From JACJXF01 sp964349045 (GTDB lineage Bacteria; Bacteroidota; Bacteroidia; Bacteroidales; GCA-2748055), in assembly GCA_964349045.1 (NCBI GenBank), contig CAYGFI010000210.1:1-6931 (forward strand): DNA of 6,931 nucleotides, given 5' to 3'. Each line of letters starts with the position of its first letter. Positions within the stretch are counted from its first letter, which is position 1. The notes below the pieces were generated by a model, which saw only the letters and a list, made by a program, of their open reading frames with translations, was not told the DNA's origin and made no database searches. The position numbers and the translations under genes were made by a program. Below are positions 1-5,145 of this stretch, piece after piece.

Positions 1-191
1 GTACACGCACAATTGCGCCTATTTCCCTATTTATTAAAAACTATTCCAAACCCTCACCAGCTCTCAAACCAGGTATCTTGCTAATTTCCTCGTCCGAAAG
101 CTTATTTAAAAATTTCCCTTCAATGACCTTATTAACAAATCCGGCATCCCTAAGATACTCCTGATTTTCCTGTAATGCCAGATTTTTTTTA
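1..191. repeat. Direct repeat, left copy (partner about 3201-3366)
   Basis: This stretch is about 90% identical, by eye, to about 3201-3366 in the same orientation. The main difference is 27 bases present here (about 92-118) and absent from the other copy. Similarity ends on the right just after a T8 tract (183-190 here, 3358-3365 there). On the left it runs to the window edge, so the true unit may be longer. It contains the coding fragment at 41-238. The two copies bracket the Fic, ParE/ParD and HEPN/MNT genes. Confidence 0.85.
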
Positions 192-238
192 AACTCTGTG
201 ATTTCGTTTTCTTCAGGATTATTATCCAGGAACCTCAC
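41..238 (-). CDS. Small unrecognised protein, probably a C-terminal gene fragment
   Basis: I do not recognise this 65-residue acidic reading frame. It starts at a GTG with no ribosome binding site and ends at TAG (41-43). A shorter relative of the same peptide is encoded at 3243-3366: it keeps the KKNLALQEN motif, the EEIS motif and the IPGLR motif but lacks nine residues (GKFLNKLSD). Coding-type conservation, with an in-frame 27-bp gap, suggests the sequence was once translated. The part upstream of the GTG runs straight into group II intron remnant sequence at about 249, and the frame stays open through it with no better start. I therefore read this as the 3' tail of a gene whose 5' part was lost at that junction. 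It may not be expressed. A genuine small protein cannot be excluded. Confidence 0.4.
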   Translation of the reverse strand: MRFLDNNPEENEITEFKKNLALQENQEYLRDAGFVNKVIEGKFLNKLSDEEISKIPGLRAGEGLE

Positions 239-248
239 AACCAGATAT

Positions 249-267
249 GAAGCTTCGGCGAAAGCAT
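249..267 (+). repeat. Short palindromic repeat, copy 1
   Basis: This is one of three copies of a roughly 20-bp sequence centred on GAAGCTTC, with the core TGAAGCTTCGGCG followed by an A-rich base and GCAT. The other copies are at about 1610-1633 and 1648-1667. Here it directly abuts GTGAGAGG of the intron remnant, exactly as copy 3 does. It resembles a REP-type dispersed palindrome. Confidence 0.6.
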
Positions 268-320
268 GTGAGAGGCACCCTCTGTTCCTGATTTTTCGGG
301 AGCGGAGCCGTCTACTCGAC
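249..320 (+). mobile_element. Group II intron 3' end remnant (domain VI only)
   Basis: The segment ends with GTGAGAGG, a stem-loop and TCTACTCGAC, the layout of domain VI and the 3' splice end of bacterial group II introns. The stem pairs 280-291 with 296-307 (12 pairs including G-U) around a TTTT loop. The flanks GAGAGG and TCTACTC form the basal helix expected to hold the bulged branch-point A. No domain V, reverse transcriptase or 5' end is present, so it is a truncated remnant. It begins with the short palindrome at 249-267 and lies 17 bases from the Fic stop codon. The call rests on remembered intron consensus plus pairing visible here. Confidence 0.6.
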
Positions 321-337
321 TGCCTGCTGGCATTCTT

Positions 338-1450
338 TCATTCCTTTAATTCATAATTTGTACTTCTTCCTCCTGCCGATTCTTTTTGCAGAATATTTTT
401 ATCTATCAAATCATTAATGTCTCTTATCGCCGTATCTTTTGAACATTTTGCAATCTTTGCCCATTTTGATGAAGTCAGCTTTCCATCAAATCCATCTAAT
501 AGTTTATTCAACAGTTTCTTTTGTCTTGCATTTATCAATGTTTTAGAATGCTTAGTCCAAAAGTCTGCTTTAAATAAAACCCTGAGTAAAACAGTATCAG
601 TCGATTTTAAAGAATGAATTAAGCAGTTTAAAAACCATTTAATCCATTCGGTTATATCAAGATTCCCTTTTTGTGTCTTTTCCAGTATTTCATAGTATTC
701 CTTTCTTTCTATTCGTATTTGAGCAGACATACTATAAAAACGCTGATTACTATTATCCGATTGTGCCAATAACAAGTCAGTCAACGCTCTGGTTATTCTA
801 CCGTTCCCATCTTCAAACGGATGTATGGTAACAAACCATAAATGGGCTATTGCTGCCTTTATTACTAAATCAATTTTTAAATTATTGCTAAACCAATCCA
901 AAAACTGATGCATCTCCTTTTCTACCAATGAAGAATCTGGTGCTTGAAAATGAACTTTTTCTTTTCCCATAGCTCCTGATACAACTTGCATTGGACCAGT
1001 TGTATCTTTTCTCCAATCAGCTACTGTTATCTTGTATATACCACTTCTGCCTGTTGGGAATAATGCCGCATGCCAATCAAAAAGTCTGTCGGGAGTTAAT
1101 GGTTTGAAGCAATTTTGTGTGGCATCTAACATCATATCAACTACACCGTCAACATTTCTGTCCGACTCAACTGAACCTGCGATTTCCATTCCCAATCTGC
1201 GAGCGATTGAGGAACGAACCTGGTCAGGATTCAAATATTCCCCTTCAATTTCTGATGATTTTAGTACATCAAGGGTTAACGTGTCTAGCAATGCTTCATT
1301 CCTTAGGTCAAATCCTAAAGATTCCATTTTCCCAAAGAGTCGACCCTGCAAATATCTCGCTTCACTCAACAAATTAACTAATTCATCATTATCCCATGTG
1401 AAATTCGGCCAATTATCTTGTTGATGTATAAAAACTGTCATTCGTTGCAC
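338..1450 (-). CDS. Fic family protein with DUF4172 N-terminus and C-terminal winged helix
   Basis: Full-length Fic-domain protein, probably an AMP (nucleotide-monophosphate) transferase acting on an unknown cytoplasmic protein. Residues below are counted from the GTG at 1450. A DUF4172-type N-terminus (NWPNFTWD, 13-20) precedes the inhibitory-helix motif SSEIEG (65-70), which fits the (S/T)xxxE(G/N) pattern and marks a class II Fic protein. The catalytic motif HPFEDGNGRITR (210-221) has every key residue, including the histidine. A winged-helix domain (about 310-368) closes the protein. The family usually begins just before this WPNF motif, so the in-frame ATG at 1441 (M4) is the likelier start; no Shine-Dalgarno is visible for either. 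A perfect inverted repeat at 1457-1481 covers the presumed promoter and could be the operator of the protein's own winged helix. Intron remnants lie on both sides. Family certain; target and the autoregulation unknown. Confidence 0.95.
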   Translation of the reverse strand: MQRMTVFIHQQDNWPNFTWDNDELVNLLSEARYLQGRLFGKMESLGFDLRNEALLDTLTLDVLKSSEIEGEYLNPDQVRSSIARRLGMEIAGSVESDRNVDGVVDMMLDATQNCFKPLTPDRLFDWHAALFPTGRSGIYKITVADWRKDTTGPMQVVSGAMGKEKVHFQAPDSSLVEKEMHQFLDWFSNNLKIDLVIKAAIAHLWFVTIHPFEDGNGRITRALTDLLLAQSDNSNQRFYSMSAQIRIERKEYYEILEKTQKGNLDITEWIKWFLNCLIHSLKSTDTVLLRVLFKADFWTKHSKTLINARQKKLLNKLLDGFDGKLTSSKWAKIAKCSKDTAIRDINDLIDKNILQKESAGGRSTNYELKE

Positions 1451-1456
1451 ATTTTA

Positions 1457-1481
1457 CGGCGAATATACATTTTATTCGCCG
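1457..1481. promoter_or_regulatory. Inverted repeat and candidate promoter of the fic gene
   Basis: A perfect 9-bp inverted repeat, CGGCGAATA (1457-1465) and TATTCGCCG (1473-1481), with a 7-base spacer, sits 15 bases upstream of the ATG at 1441. On the minus strand it contains TATATTCG (1467-1460), seven of eight matches to the Bacteroidota -7 box TAnnTTTG. No convincing -33 element is visible. An operator overlapping the promoter is a reasonable reading; an mRNA leader hairpin is the alternative. The octamer TGCAACGA also occurs twice on the minus strand here (1442-1449 and about 1496-1503). Confidence 0.45.
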
Positions 1482-1603
1482 CATTTAAAAAATTATCGTT
1501 GCATTTTTTGAGTTGTTTTTACAAGTTAATTGTCACACGGTTGTGTTATGCTTATGACTAACGGTTTGTTGTAAGCTCTGAACCGCCGTATACGAGACCC
1601 GTA

Positions 1604-1634
1604 GCGCCTATGCTGAAGCTTCGGCGTATGCATA
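1604..1634 (+). repeat. Short palindromic repeat, copy 2, inserted in domain V
   Basis: These 31 bases contain ATGC, GAAGCTTC, then GGCG and GCAT, and fold back on themselves around the HindIII-type palindrome AAGCTT with pairs extending outward (several are G-U). Deleting them restores an uninterrupted domain V hairpin, which defines the insertion limits to within a few bases. Confidence 0.65.
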
Positions 1635-1647
1635 CGTACGGTGGTGG

Positions 1648-1667
1648 TGAAGCTTCGGCGCAAGCAT
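1648..1667 (+). repeat. Short palindromic repeat, copy 3, between domains V and VI
   Basis: The core TGAAGCTTCGGCG plus CAAGCAT is nearly identical to copy 1 at 249-267, and both are followed at once by GTGAGAGG. The normal junction would read GGTGGT then GTGAGAGG. The shared position in two otherwise different intron ends suggests it was already part of the intron lineage when these fragments arose. Confidence 0.6.
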
Positions 1668-1817
1668 GTGAGAGGCGCACTCCGTCAGCTCTGGCTGGCG
1701 GAGCCGTCTACTCGACTGCCAACAGTACTTTTTAATCAACGAATCAGGCAAAGCATTTAATATCAGCCCTATAAATAGTTTTTAATATCAATCCCAGTTC
1801 AACTTTTGTTATAAAAA

Positions 1818-2105
1818 TTAAAGAATATTATTTAAATCTTTTCTTCCAATAATTGCCATTATTTCAACTACACCATTATTTATCCTGTAGTATATACTGT
1901 CTGAACCACAAACACATCTTCTATATCCTTTTTTTATATAATCTATTGATTCAAATGAAAAGGGTCTTTGAGCAATAATTTCAAAATAATCAAAAAACGA
2001 ATCAAAATATTTGTCTGCTTGATTAATTCCAAACTTTTCAACACCAAAATGATGAATACGAATCAAGTCCTCTTTGGCTGCATTACTTAGTCTATAATTA
2101 GCCAT
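1818..2105 (-). CDS. ParE/RelE-family toxin of a type II toxin-antitoxin pair
   Basis: This 95-residue protein has the ParE layout. An N-terminal YRLSNAAKEDL segment and helix pair (residues 4-45) is followed by a strand-rich C-terminal half with GYRRCVCGSDSIYYRI (60-75) and a closing IIGRKDLNNIL. ParE toxins usually poison DNA gyrase, and RelE relatives cleave mRNA on ribosomes; sequence alone does not decide which. The length is normal for the family. The ATG at 2105 overlaps the end of the upstream antitoxin gene by 8 bases, which implies translational coupling. Conserved-looking arginines (61, 62) and the intact frame suggest a functional toxin. Antitoxin-first gene order fits ParD/ParE. 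Confidence 0.88.
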   Translation of the reverse strand: MANYRLSNAAKEDLIRIHHFGVEKFGINQADKYFDSFFDYFEIIAQRPFSFESIDYIKKGYRRCVCGSDSIYYRINNGVVEIMAIIGRKDLNNIL

Positions 2106-2337
2106 CGAGCATTGACTTTGATTGTTTCAAGATTTGTTCTTTAGTGTCATTAGTAAATTCACTACTTTCGGACTTATCTAATTTCGTTCTAATCCAATCA
2201 ACCTGAATCTGCTGTTTTCGGGCCTGTCTGATCAAATCATTAACAAGCTCACTTTTGCTGGAATATTCCTTGTTGCCTACTTGAGCTTTTAACCATTCAT
2301 CATTTGGTTTTGAAAAAGATATACTTTGTCGTGGCAT
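2098..2337 (-). CDS. ParD-like ribbon-helix-helix antitoxin
   Basis: A 79-residue protein with an N-terminal ribbon-helix-helix pattern: RQSISFSKPNDEWLKAQV (strand and first helix, about 3-20), then YSSKSELVNDLIRQARKQQ (second helix, about 25-43), then a charged tail that would wrap the toxin. This matches CopG/ParD antitoxins in length and layout. It should bind and neutralise the adjacent ParE-like protein and repress the operon from its own promoter in the 75-base gap upstream (2338-2412). The TAA stop (2098-2100) lies inside the toxin start region. No Shine-Dalgarno precedes the ATG. Confidence 0.88.
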   Translation of the reverse strand: MPRQSISFSKPNDEWLKAQVGNKEYSSKSELVNDLIRQARKQQIQVDWIRTKLDKSESSEFTNDTKEQILKQSKSMLDG

Positions 2338-2348
2338 AATTTCTTAGT

Positions 2349-2381
2349 TCTGATGCGAAAATACACCAAATATGAATCAGA
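2349..2381 (-). promoter_or_regulatory. Candidate parDE promoter/operator region
   Basis: The minus strand upstream of the parD-like ATG holds CATATTTG (about 2374-2367), seven of eight matches to the TAnnTTTG -7 box. It is flanked by a 6-bp inverted repeat (TCTGAT at 2349-2354, ATCAGA at 2376-2381) that a ribbon-helix-helix dimer could bind. The repeat is short and no -33 element is evident, so this is weak support. Confidence 0.3.
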
Positions 2382-2412
2382 CGCAACTTTTTTTTAGTGT
2401 TGCCCACTGTTG

Positions 2413-2805
2413 TTATTCTTTCAGGAGTTCTTCTATCTGTTTGATTAATTCAATCGATAGTGGATATAGTTTCAAAACGGTTTCTTCGTCGTAGTCAAAA
2501 AAGTCGTTATAATCCCCTTTGTGTCGTTTATCAAATAGTTCTGTGAAGTGCTTGGCCAATCTTTTATCAAATTTTCCGGTCTTTACGAAATGTTCCCCGA
2601 ATTTCTGTCTCACTCCCGGATGGCTGGATACTTCAATCTTGTGTTTTGCAAGCAATGCTCCAATAGCATAGAAGCATGCATAATACAATCTGTTGATGGA
2701 TGTATTCCAGAATTTGTTCTCGATGTGGGTCTGGACTTCATCAATAGTCTCCCGTGCACGCTCAATTCGTTATTTTATATAATCTTCGGTCTTATATTCT
2801 GTCAT
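2413..2805 (-). pseudogene. HEPN-domain protein with in-frame stop at codon 12
   Basis: The expected gene runs from the ATG at 2805, whose ATGA overlaps the stop of the nucleotidyltransferase gene, to 2413 (130 codons). Codon 12 is TAA (2770-2772); the frame then continues without a shift through a complete HEPN domain (RIERARETIDEV, then NRLYYACFYAIGALL, then SHPGVRQKFGEHFVKTG, then KRHKGDY). HEPN proteins paired with minimal nucleotidyltransferases are toxin or substrate partners, often RNases. Here the R-x(4-6)-H ribonuclease motif is not evident; the R-x3-DY version of this subfamily is. The only downstream start is a TTG at 2688, which would remove the first helix. A single base change in a sense codon, possibly tyrosine, would explain the stop. 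Probably inactivated; a sequencing error remains possible. Confidence 0.8.
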
Positions 2806-3122
2806 AGAAGTCTCCCTTCCCGCATTACATTCTGGTAAAAAGGCGTGATCTTATATTTTGTATTCCATTCCTTTTCGCTGTAAATCATCGGACTAATCAC
2901 TTCTCCCGTGTCAAATTCAAGGTCGTACAATGGGTAGGTAATTTTTTGCTCGTCTTCTTGTGATATTTTGTCCTTATTCAACAATATCAGCAAGTCCCAG
3001 TCGGAGTTACTCTTGGCTGTCCCCCGGGACCGGGAGCCATACAAATAAATTTTCGCTCTCGGTTCTTTTTCTGTGACGATTTTCTTTATTTGGCTCAATA
3101 TTTTGCTGTCAGAATTTTTCAT
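2802..3122 (-). CDS. MNT-type minimal nucleotidyltransferase (HEPN partner)
   Basis: A 106-residue protein of the DNA polymerase beta superfamily. Its signature GSRSRG (29-34) followed by SDWDL (40-44) fits GS-x10-DxD, giving metal-binding D41 and D43; a third acidic residue is probably E69 in YDLEF. In characterised MNT/HEPN pairs such as MntA/HepT, the nucleotidyltransferase is the antitoxin and adds AMP to a tyrosine of the HEPN toxin; the same role is inferred here. The TGA stop overlaps the HEPN start by four bases (ATGA), so the two were translated together. The enzyme is intact although its partner is interrupted, the order of loss expected for an antitoxin. TATATTTG lies only a few bases before the ATG. 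Confidence 0.9.
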   Translation of the reverse strand: MKNSDSKILSQIKKIVTEKEPRAKIYLYGSRSRGTAKSNSDWDLLILLNKDKISQEDEQKITYPLYDLEFDTGEVISPMIYSEKEWNTKYKITPFYQNVMREGRLL

Positions 3123-3126
3123 ACTC

Positions 3127-3134
3127 CAAATATA
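3127..3134 (-). promoter_or_regulatory. Candidate -7 box of the MNT/HEPN operon
   Basis: On the minus strand TATATTTG matches the Bacteroidota -7 consensus TAnnTTTG perfectly. It ends four bases before the ATG at 3122, so transcription from it would start at or next to the start codon, giving a leaderless message. There is no clear -33 element, and in such AT-rich DNA a chance match is possible. Confidence 0.4.
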
Positions 3135-3177
3135 ATCAAAAAAAGGCTCTATCTTTTCTTTGGTAGCTGAATTTTTG

Positions 3178-3206
3178 GTTTACAATTGTTGGAAACGATT
3201 GTAAAC
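3178..3206. repeat. 13-bp inverted repeat at the edge of the right direct repeat
   Basis: GTTTACAATTGTT (3178-3190) and AACGATTGTAAAC (3194-3206) are inverted repeats with one mismatch (a G-U pair in RNA) and a 3-base loop. There is no T-tract on either side, so it is not a good intrinsic terminator. Its right arm runs into the direct-repeat copy beginning at about 3201, so it could mark an insertion end. Confidence 0.6.
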
Positions 3207-3366
3207 ACGCACAATTGCGCCTATCTCCTTATTTATTAAAAACTATTCCAGATCCTCCCCAACTCTCAAACCAGGTATCCTGCTAATTTCCTCTTCAATA
3301 ACCTTATTAACAAATTCAGCAGTCCTAAGATACTCTCTATTTTCCTGTAATGCCAGGTTTTTTTTA
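3201..3366. repeat. Direct repeat, right copy (partner 1-191)
   Basis: Aligned with 1-191 this copy has about 16 substitutions and one 27-base deletion. It stops matching just after the T8 tract (3358-3365). It forms the right border of the toxin cluster. Confidence 0.85.
3243..3366 (-). pseudogene. Truncated second copy of the unrecognised C-terminal fragment
   Basis: The minus strand encodes about 40 residues starting at KKNLALQEN and ending with GLRVGEDLE and TAG (3243-3245), a diverged version of the product at 41-238. It lacks nine residues in the middle and everything before KKNL. No ATG or GTG precedes it in frame, and a TAA lies about 12 codons upstream of the lysines. It is a remnant, not a gene; its parent family is not recognised. 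Confidence 0.6.
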
Positions 3367-3430
3367 TATGGCTATCAGGATTTGTTAACAATTATTAAAA
3401 CGCATGTTGTCATTATTTAAGATAGCTTCC

Positions 3431-3470
3431 GGGGAGATTCCTCACTCCACTTCGTTCCGTTCGGAATGAC
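3431..3470. repeat. Dispersed palindromic repeat of the GATTCCTC...GGAATGAC type
   Basis: The segment has GAGATTCCTC at one end and TCGGAATGAC at the other, so ATTCC and GGAAT form the outer arms, with TTCGTTCCGTTCGG inside. Sequences of this type recur between genes in many bacterial genomes. There is a single copy in this window, so the call rests on recognition. Confidence 0.5.
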
Positions 3471-3551
3471 AAATGTTACTTTTTTTGAAATGATGACTTA
3501 ATCCCTGTTAAAAATGTGAAAGCACAGCAAATAAATTGACCACTTGGGTAA

Positions 3552-3716
3552 GTTTAGGAGAAAATACGTAAGGCCGGGAGAAAACGGTTACGGCCGGGAG
3601 AAAACGGTTACGGGCGATAAGAAAAGAGTTAAGGGCGGCTCACCCATGCTTAAGGTCGGGAAAAAAAGAGTTAAAGGCGGCTCACCCATGCTTAAGGTCA
3701 GTTAAAAATGAGGTAA
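3552..3716. repeat. Mosaic tandem array of eight 20-21 bp units
   Basis: The array consists of consecutive units. A-type units resemble GGCCGGGAGAAAACGGTTAC, with two perfect 20-bp copies at 3572-3591 and 3592-3611. Degenerate A units lie at 3552-3571, 3612-3632, 3654-3674 and 3696-3716. B-type units (GGCGGCTCACCCATGCTTAA core) lie at 3633-3653 and 3675-3695. Order: A A A A B A B A. From 3612 every unit is 21 bp, and nearly all end in TTAA, TTAC or GTAA. It also reads as a 42-bp repeat (3626-3667 and 3668-3709). Function unknown. Confidence 0.8.
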
Positions 3717-3839
3717 AGTTGCCTAAACCATCGGTATTCTCAGCAAAAAATGAAATGTAAACACCCCTTATTTCCTGTAATATGATTTTTCACTTACCTG
3801 AATTATTTTCTCATTAGGTAAATTTATCAAAAGATAGTT

Positions 3840-3847
3840 TAAATTTG
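3840..3847 (+). promoter_or_regulatory. Candidate -7 box of the propeller gene
   Basis: TAAATTTG matches TAnnTTTG exactly and ends 23 bases before the ATG at 3871, giving a plausible leader of roughly 20 bases. No clear TTTG -33 element is found at the usual distance, and no Shine-Dalgarno precedes the gene. Confidence 0.45.
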
Positions 3848-3870
3848 GCATTGCCACATGAACCGCATTT

Positions 3871-5145
3871 ATGATGAAATTATCCGCTTTATTTATCGCA
3901 TCCGGTTTTCTTATATTCACCAGTATAATTGCTGAAGCCCAAAACTGGACCCAGTTCCGGGGCAGCAATCTCGACGGGAAAGCGCCTGATCAGAATCCTC
4001 CGGCACACTGGACACCCGATTCAAACCTGGTCTGGAAAACCGAAATCCCGGGCGAAGGCTGGTCATCTCCCGTTATTTATGACCGGCAAATCTGGCTGAC
4101 AACTGCAACAAATGATGGCAGTGAACTTTATGCCGTATGTATCGATAAATCAAAAGGCGAAATAATTCACAACCTTTTGCTTTTCAAACCCGATTCGGTG
4201 TTTGGCAAACATGCAGTAAACAGTTATGCCACACCAACTCCGTGTATTGATGAGAGGTTTGTATATGTGAATTTCGGGCAGTATGGAACCGCTTGTATTG
4301 AAACCCAAACTGCAAAGATCGTATGGAAGCGGGAAGATCTTTTTTGCAATCATGTTCAGGGTCCCGGTTCTTCTCCCGTTTTGTATAAAAACATGTTAAT
4401 CCTTCATTATGAGGGAACAGATACATTTTTCATTATTGCCCTTGATAAAACCACGGGTAAAACCATCTGGAAAACGGAACGTCCCTCCGAACTTTACGAA
4501 CCTTTATTGGATATCGGGAAAAAAGCCTATATCACCCCGCTCATTATTACAATAAACGGTCGCGACCTTCTGATTTCAAATGGAGCGGCTGTTTGTATCG
4601 CTTATGACGTTCAGACAGGAAAAGAGGTCTGGAGGGTGGTGCAGGGAGAGGATTCCACCATTTCAATGCCATTTTATGAAAATGGTATGGTTTATTTTTA
4701 CACCAGTTTTATTTCTCCCCCTGAAGGAGAAAAATATATTGAATTGTTAGCCGTAAATCCCGCGGGTGAAGGAGACATTACGGGAACCCATGTTCTCTGG
4801 CGAATGAAATCTCCCATACTTCAGCTTCTGACACCTTTGGTTAAAAACGGGCTGATCTATACCATTGATTCTAACGGCACACTGATGTGTATCGATGCAA
4901 TTACCGGTGAAATATGGTTCCGGGACAAACTGCACGGCAAATATAATGCTTCACCCGTGTTGGCCGGCGGCAACATTTATTTTCCTTCGACCAACGGGAA
5001 AACCCTTGTCATTAAAGAAGGAAAAGTTCTGGATATTGTTGCTGAGAACAGGCTGGAAGGGCAGATATGGGCTACACCGGCGGTAATCAATAATCGCCTG
5101 CTCATTCGAACCAGCAGGTATTTGTATTTGGTTGGGGAGAAATAG
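3871..5145 (+). CDS. Exported PQQ-like beta-propeller repeat protein
   Basis: A 424-residue protein with a Sec signal peptide: MMKLS, a hydrophobic stretch to about residue 20, and likely cleavage after AEA (23), so the mature protein starts near QNWTQFRG. The rest is an eight-bladed-type propeller of the PQQ/BamB-like fold. Blade motifs of the form alaD-x-TGK-x-W recur, for example IALDKTTGKTIWKTE (about 189-203), IAYDVQTGKEVWRV and CIDAITGEIWF. NWTQFRGSNLDG and GEGWSSPV at the N-terminus are typical of the periplasmic or surface proteins of this family; the biochemical role is unknown, and no haem motif or catalytic domain is fused. Start is ATG 3871 or 3874. It is more GC-rich than the genes on either side, stands alone on the plus strand, and converges with the nuclease gene. 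Confidence 0.92.
   Translation: MMKLSALFIASGFLIFTSIIAEAQNWTQFRGSNLDGKAPDQNPPAHWTPDSNLVWKTEIPGEGWSSPVIYDRQIWLTTATNDGSELYAVCIDKSKGEIIHNLLLFKPDSVFGKHAVNSYATPTPCIDERFVYVNFGQYGTACIETQTAKIVWKREDLFCNHVQGPGSSPVLYKNMLILHYEGTDTFFIIALDKTTGKTIWKTERPSELYEPLLDIGKKAYITPLIITINGRDLLISNGAAVCIAYDVQTGKEVWRVVQGEDSTISMPFYENGMVYFYTSFISPPEGEKYIELLAVNPAGEGDITGTHVLWRMKSPILQLLTPLVKNGLIYTIDSNGTLMCIDAITGEIWFRDKLHGKYNASPVLAGGNIYFPSTNGKTLVIKEGKVLDIVAENRLEGQIWATPAVINNRLLIRTSRYLYLVGEK

Larger units (their letters stand above)
1573..1716 (+). mobile_element. Group II intron 3' end remnant (domains V and VI), disrupted
   Basis: Domain V is recognisable. ACCGCCGTA (1582-1590) pairs with TACGGTGGT (1637-1645), with one G-U pair; TACG (1591-1594) pairs with CGTA (1600-1603); and CG (1635-1636) is the two-base bulge. 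Between CGTA and the bulge lies a 31-base insertion (1604-1634) carrying the short palindrome, so catalytic folding should be lost. Domain VI follows: GTGAGAGG, a 10-bp stem (1680-1689 with 1694-1703) with a TCTG loop, then TCTACTCGAC. No reverse transcriptase ORF or 5' intron end exists in the window. The upstream limit is uncertain (about 1571). It is a decayed fragment in the same orientation as the one at 249-320. Confidence 0.7.
3367..3870. other. Non-coding region between the toxin cluster and the propeller gene
   Basis: About 500 bases without a convincing gene. It holds a dispersed palindromic repeat (3431-3470), the 20-21 bp mosaic array (3552-3716) and a candidate promoter near 3840. 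One frame across the array is open for about 50 codons (about 3529-3704) and spells a basic repeated peptide, but it has no ATG near its start. Nothing recognisable is seen at 3367-3430 or 3717-3839. Confidence 0.7.

Noticed and set aside
249..320. Intrinsic terminator for the fic gene
   Set aside because: On the minus strand the stem loses its G-U pairs and has no T-tract after it; it fits an intron domain VI on the plus strand better.
41..340. Readthrough of the Fic TGA into the downstream frame as a fusion protein
   Set aside because: The frame is open between the Fic stop and 41, but the intervening sequence is intron remnant, so the open frame is most likely chance.
1032..1424. Plus-strand ORF of 130 codons opposite the fic gene
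   Set aside because: It lies wholly inside the well-supported Fic coding region on the other strand and has no recognisable domain.
2413..2688. Short HEPN gene starting at TTG 2688
   Set aside because: It would lack the first helix, while the frame upstream of it up to 2805 encodes the missing HEPN N-terminus apart from one TAA. The ATGA overlap marks 2805 as the original start.
3552..3716. CRISPR-like array
   Set aside because: Units are head to tail with no unique spacers of normal length, and no cas gene is present.
3543..3716. Plasmid-type iteron origin
   Set aside because: No replication initiator gene or DnaA-box-like cluster is seen nearby, so period alone does not support an origin.
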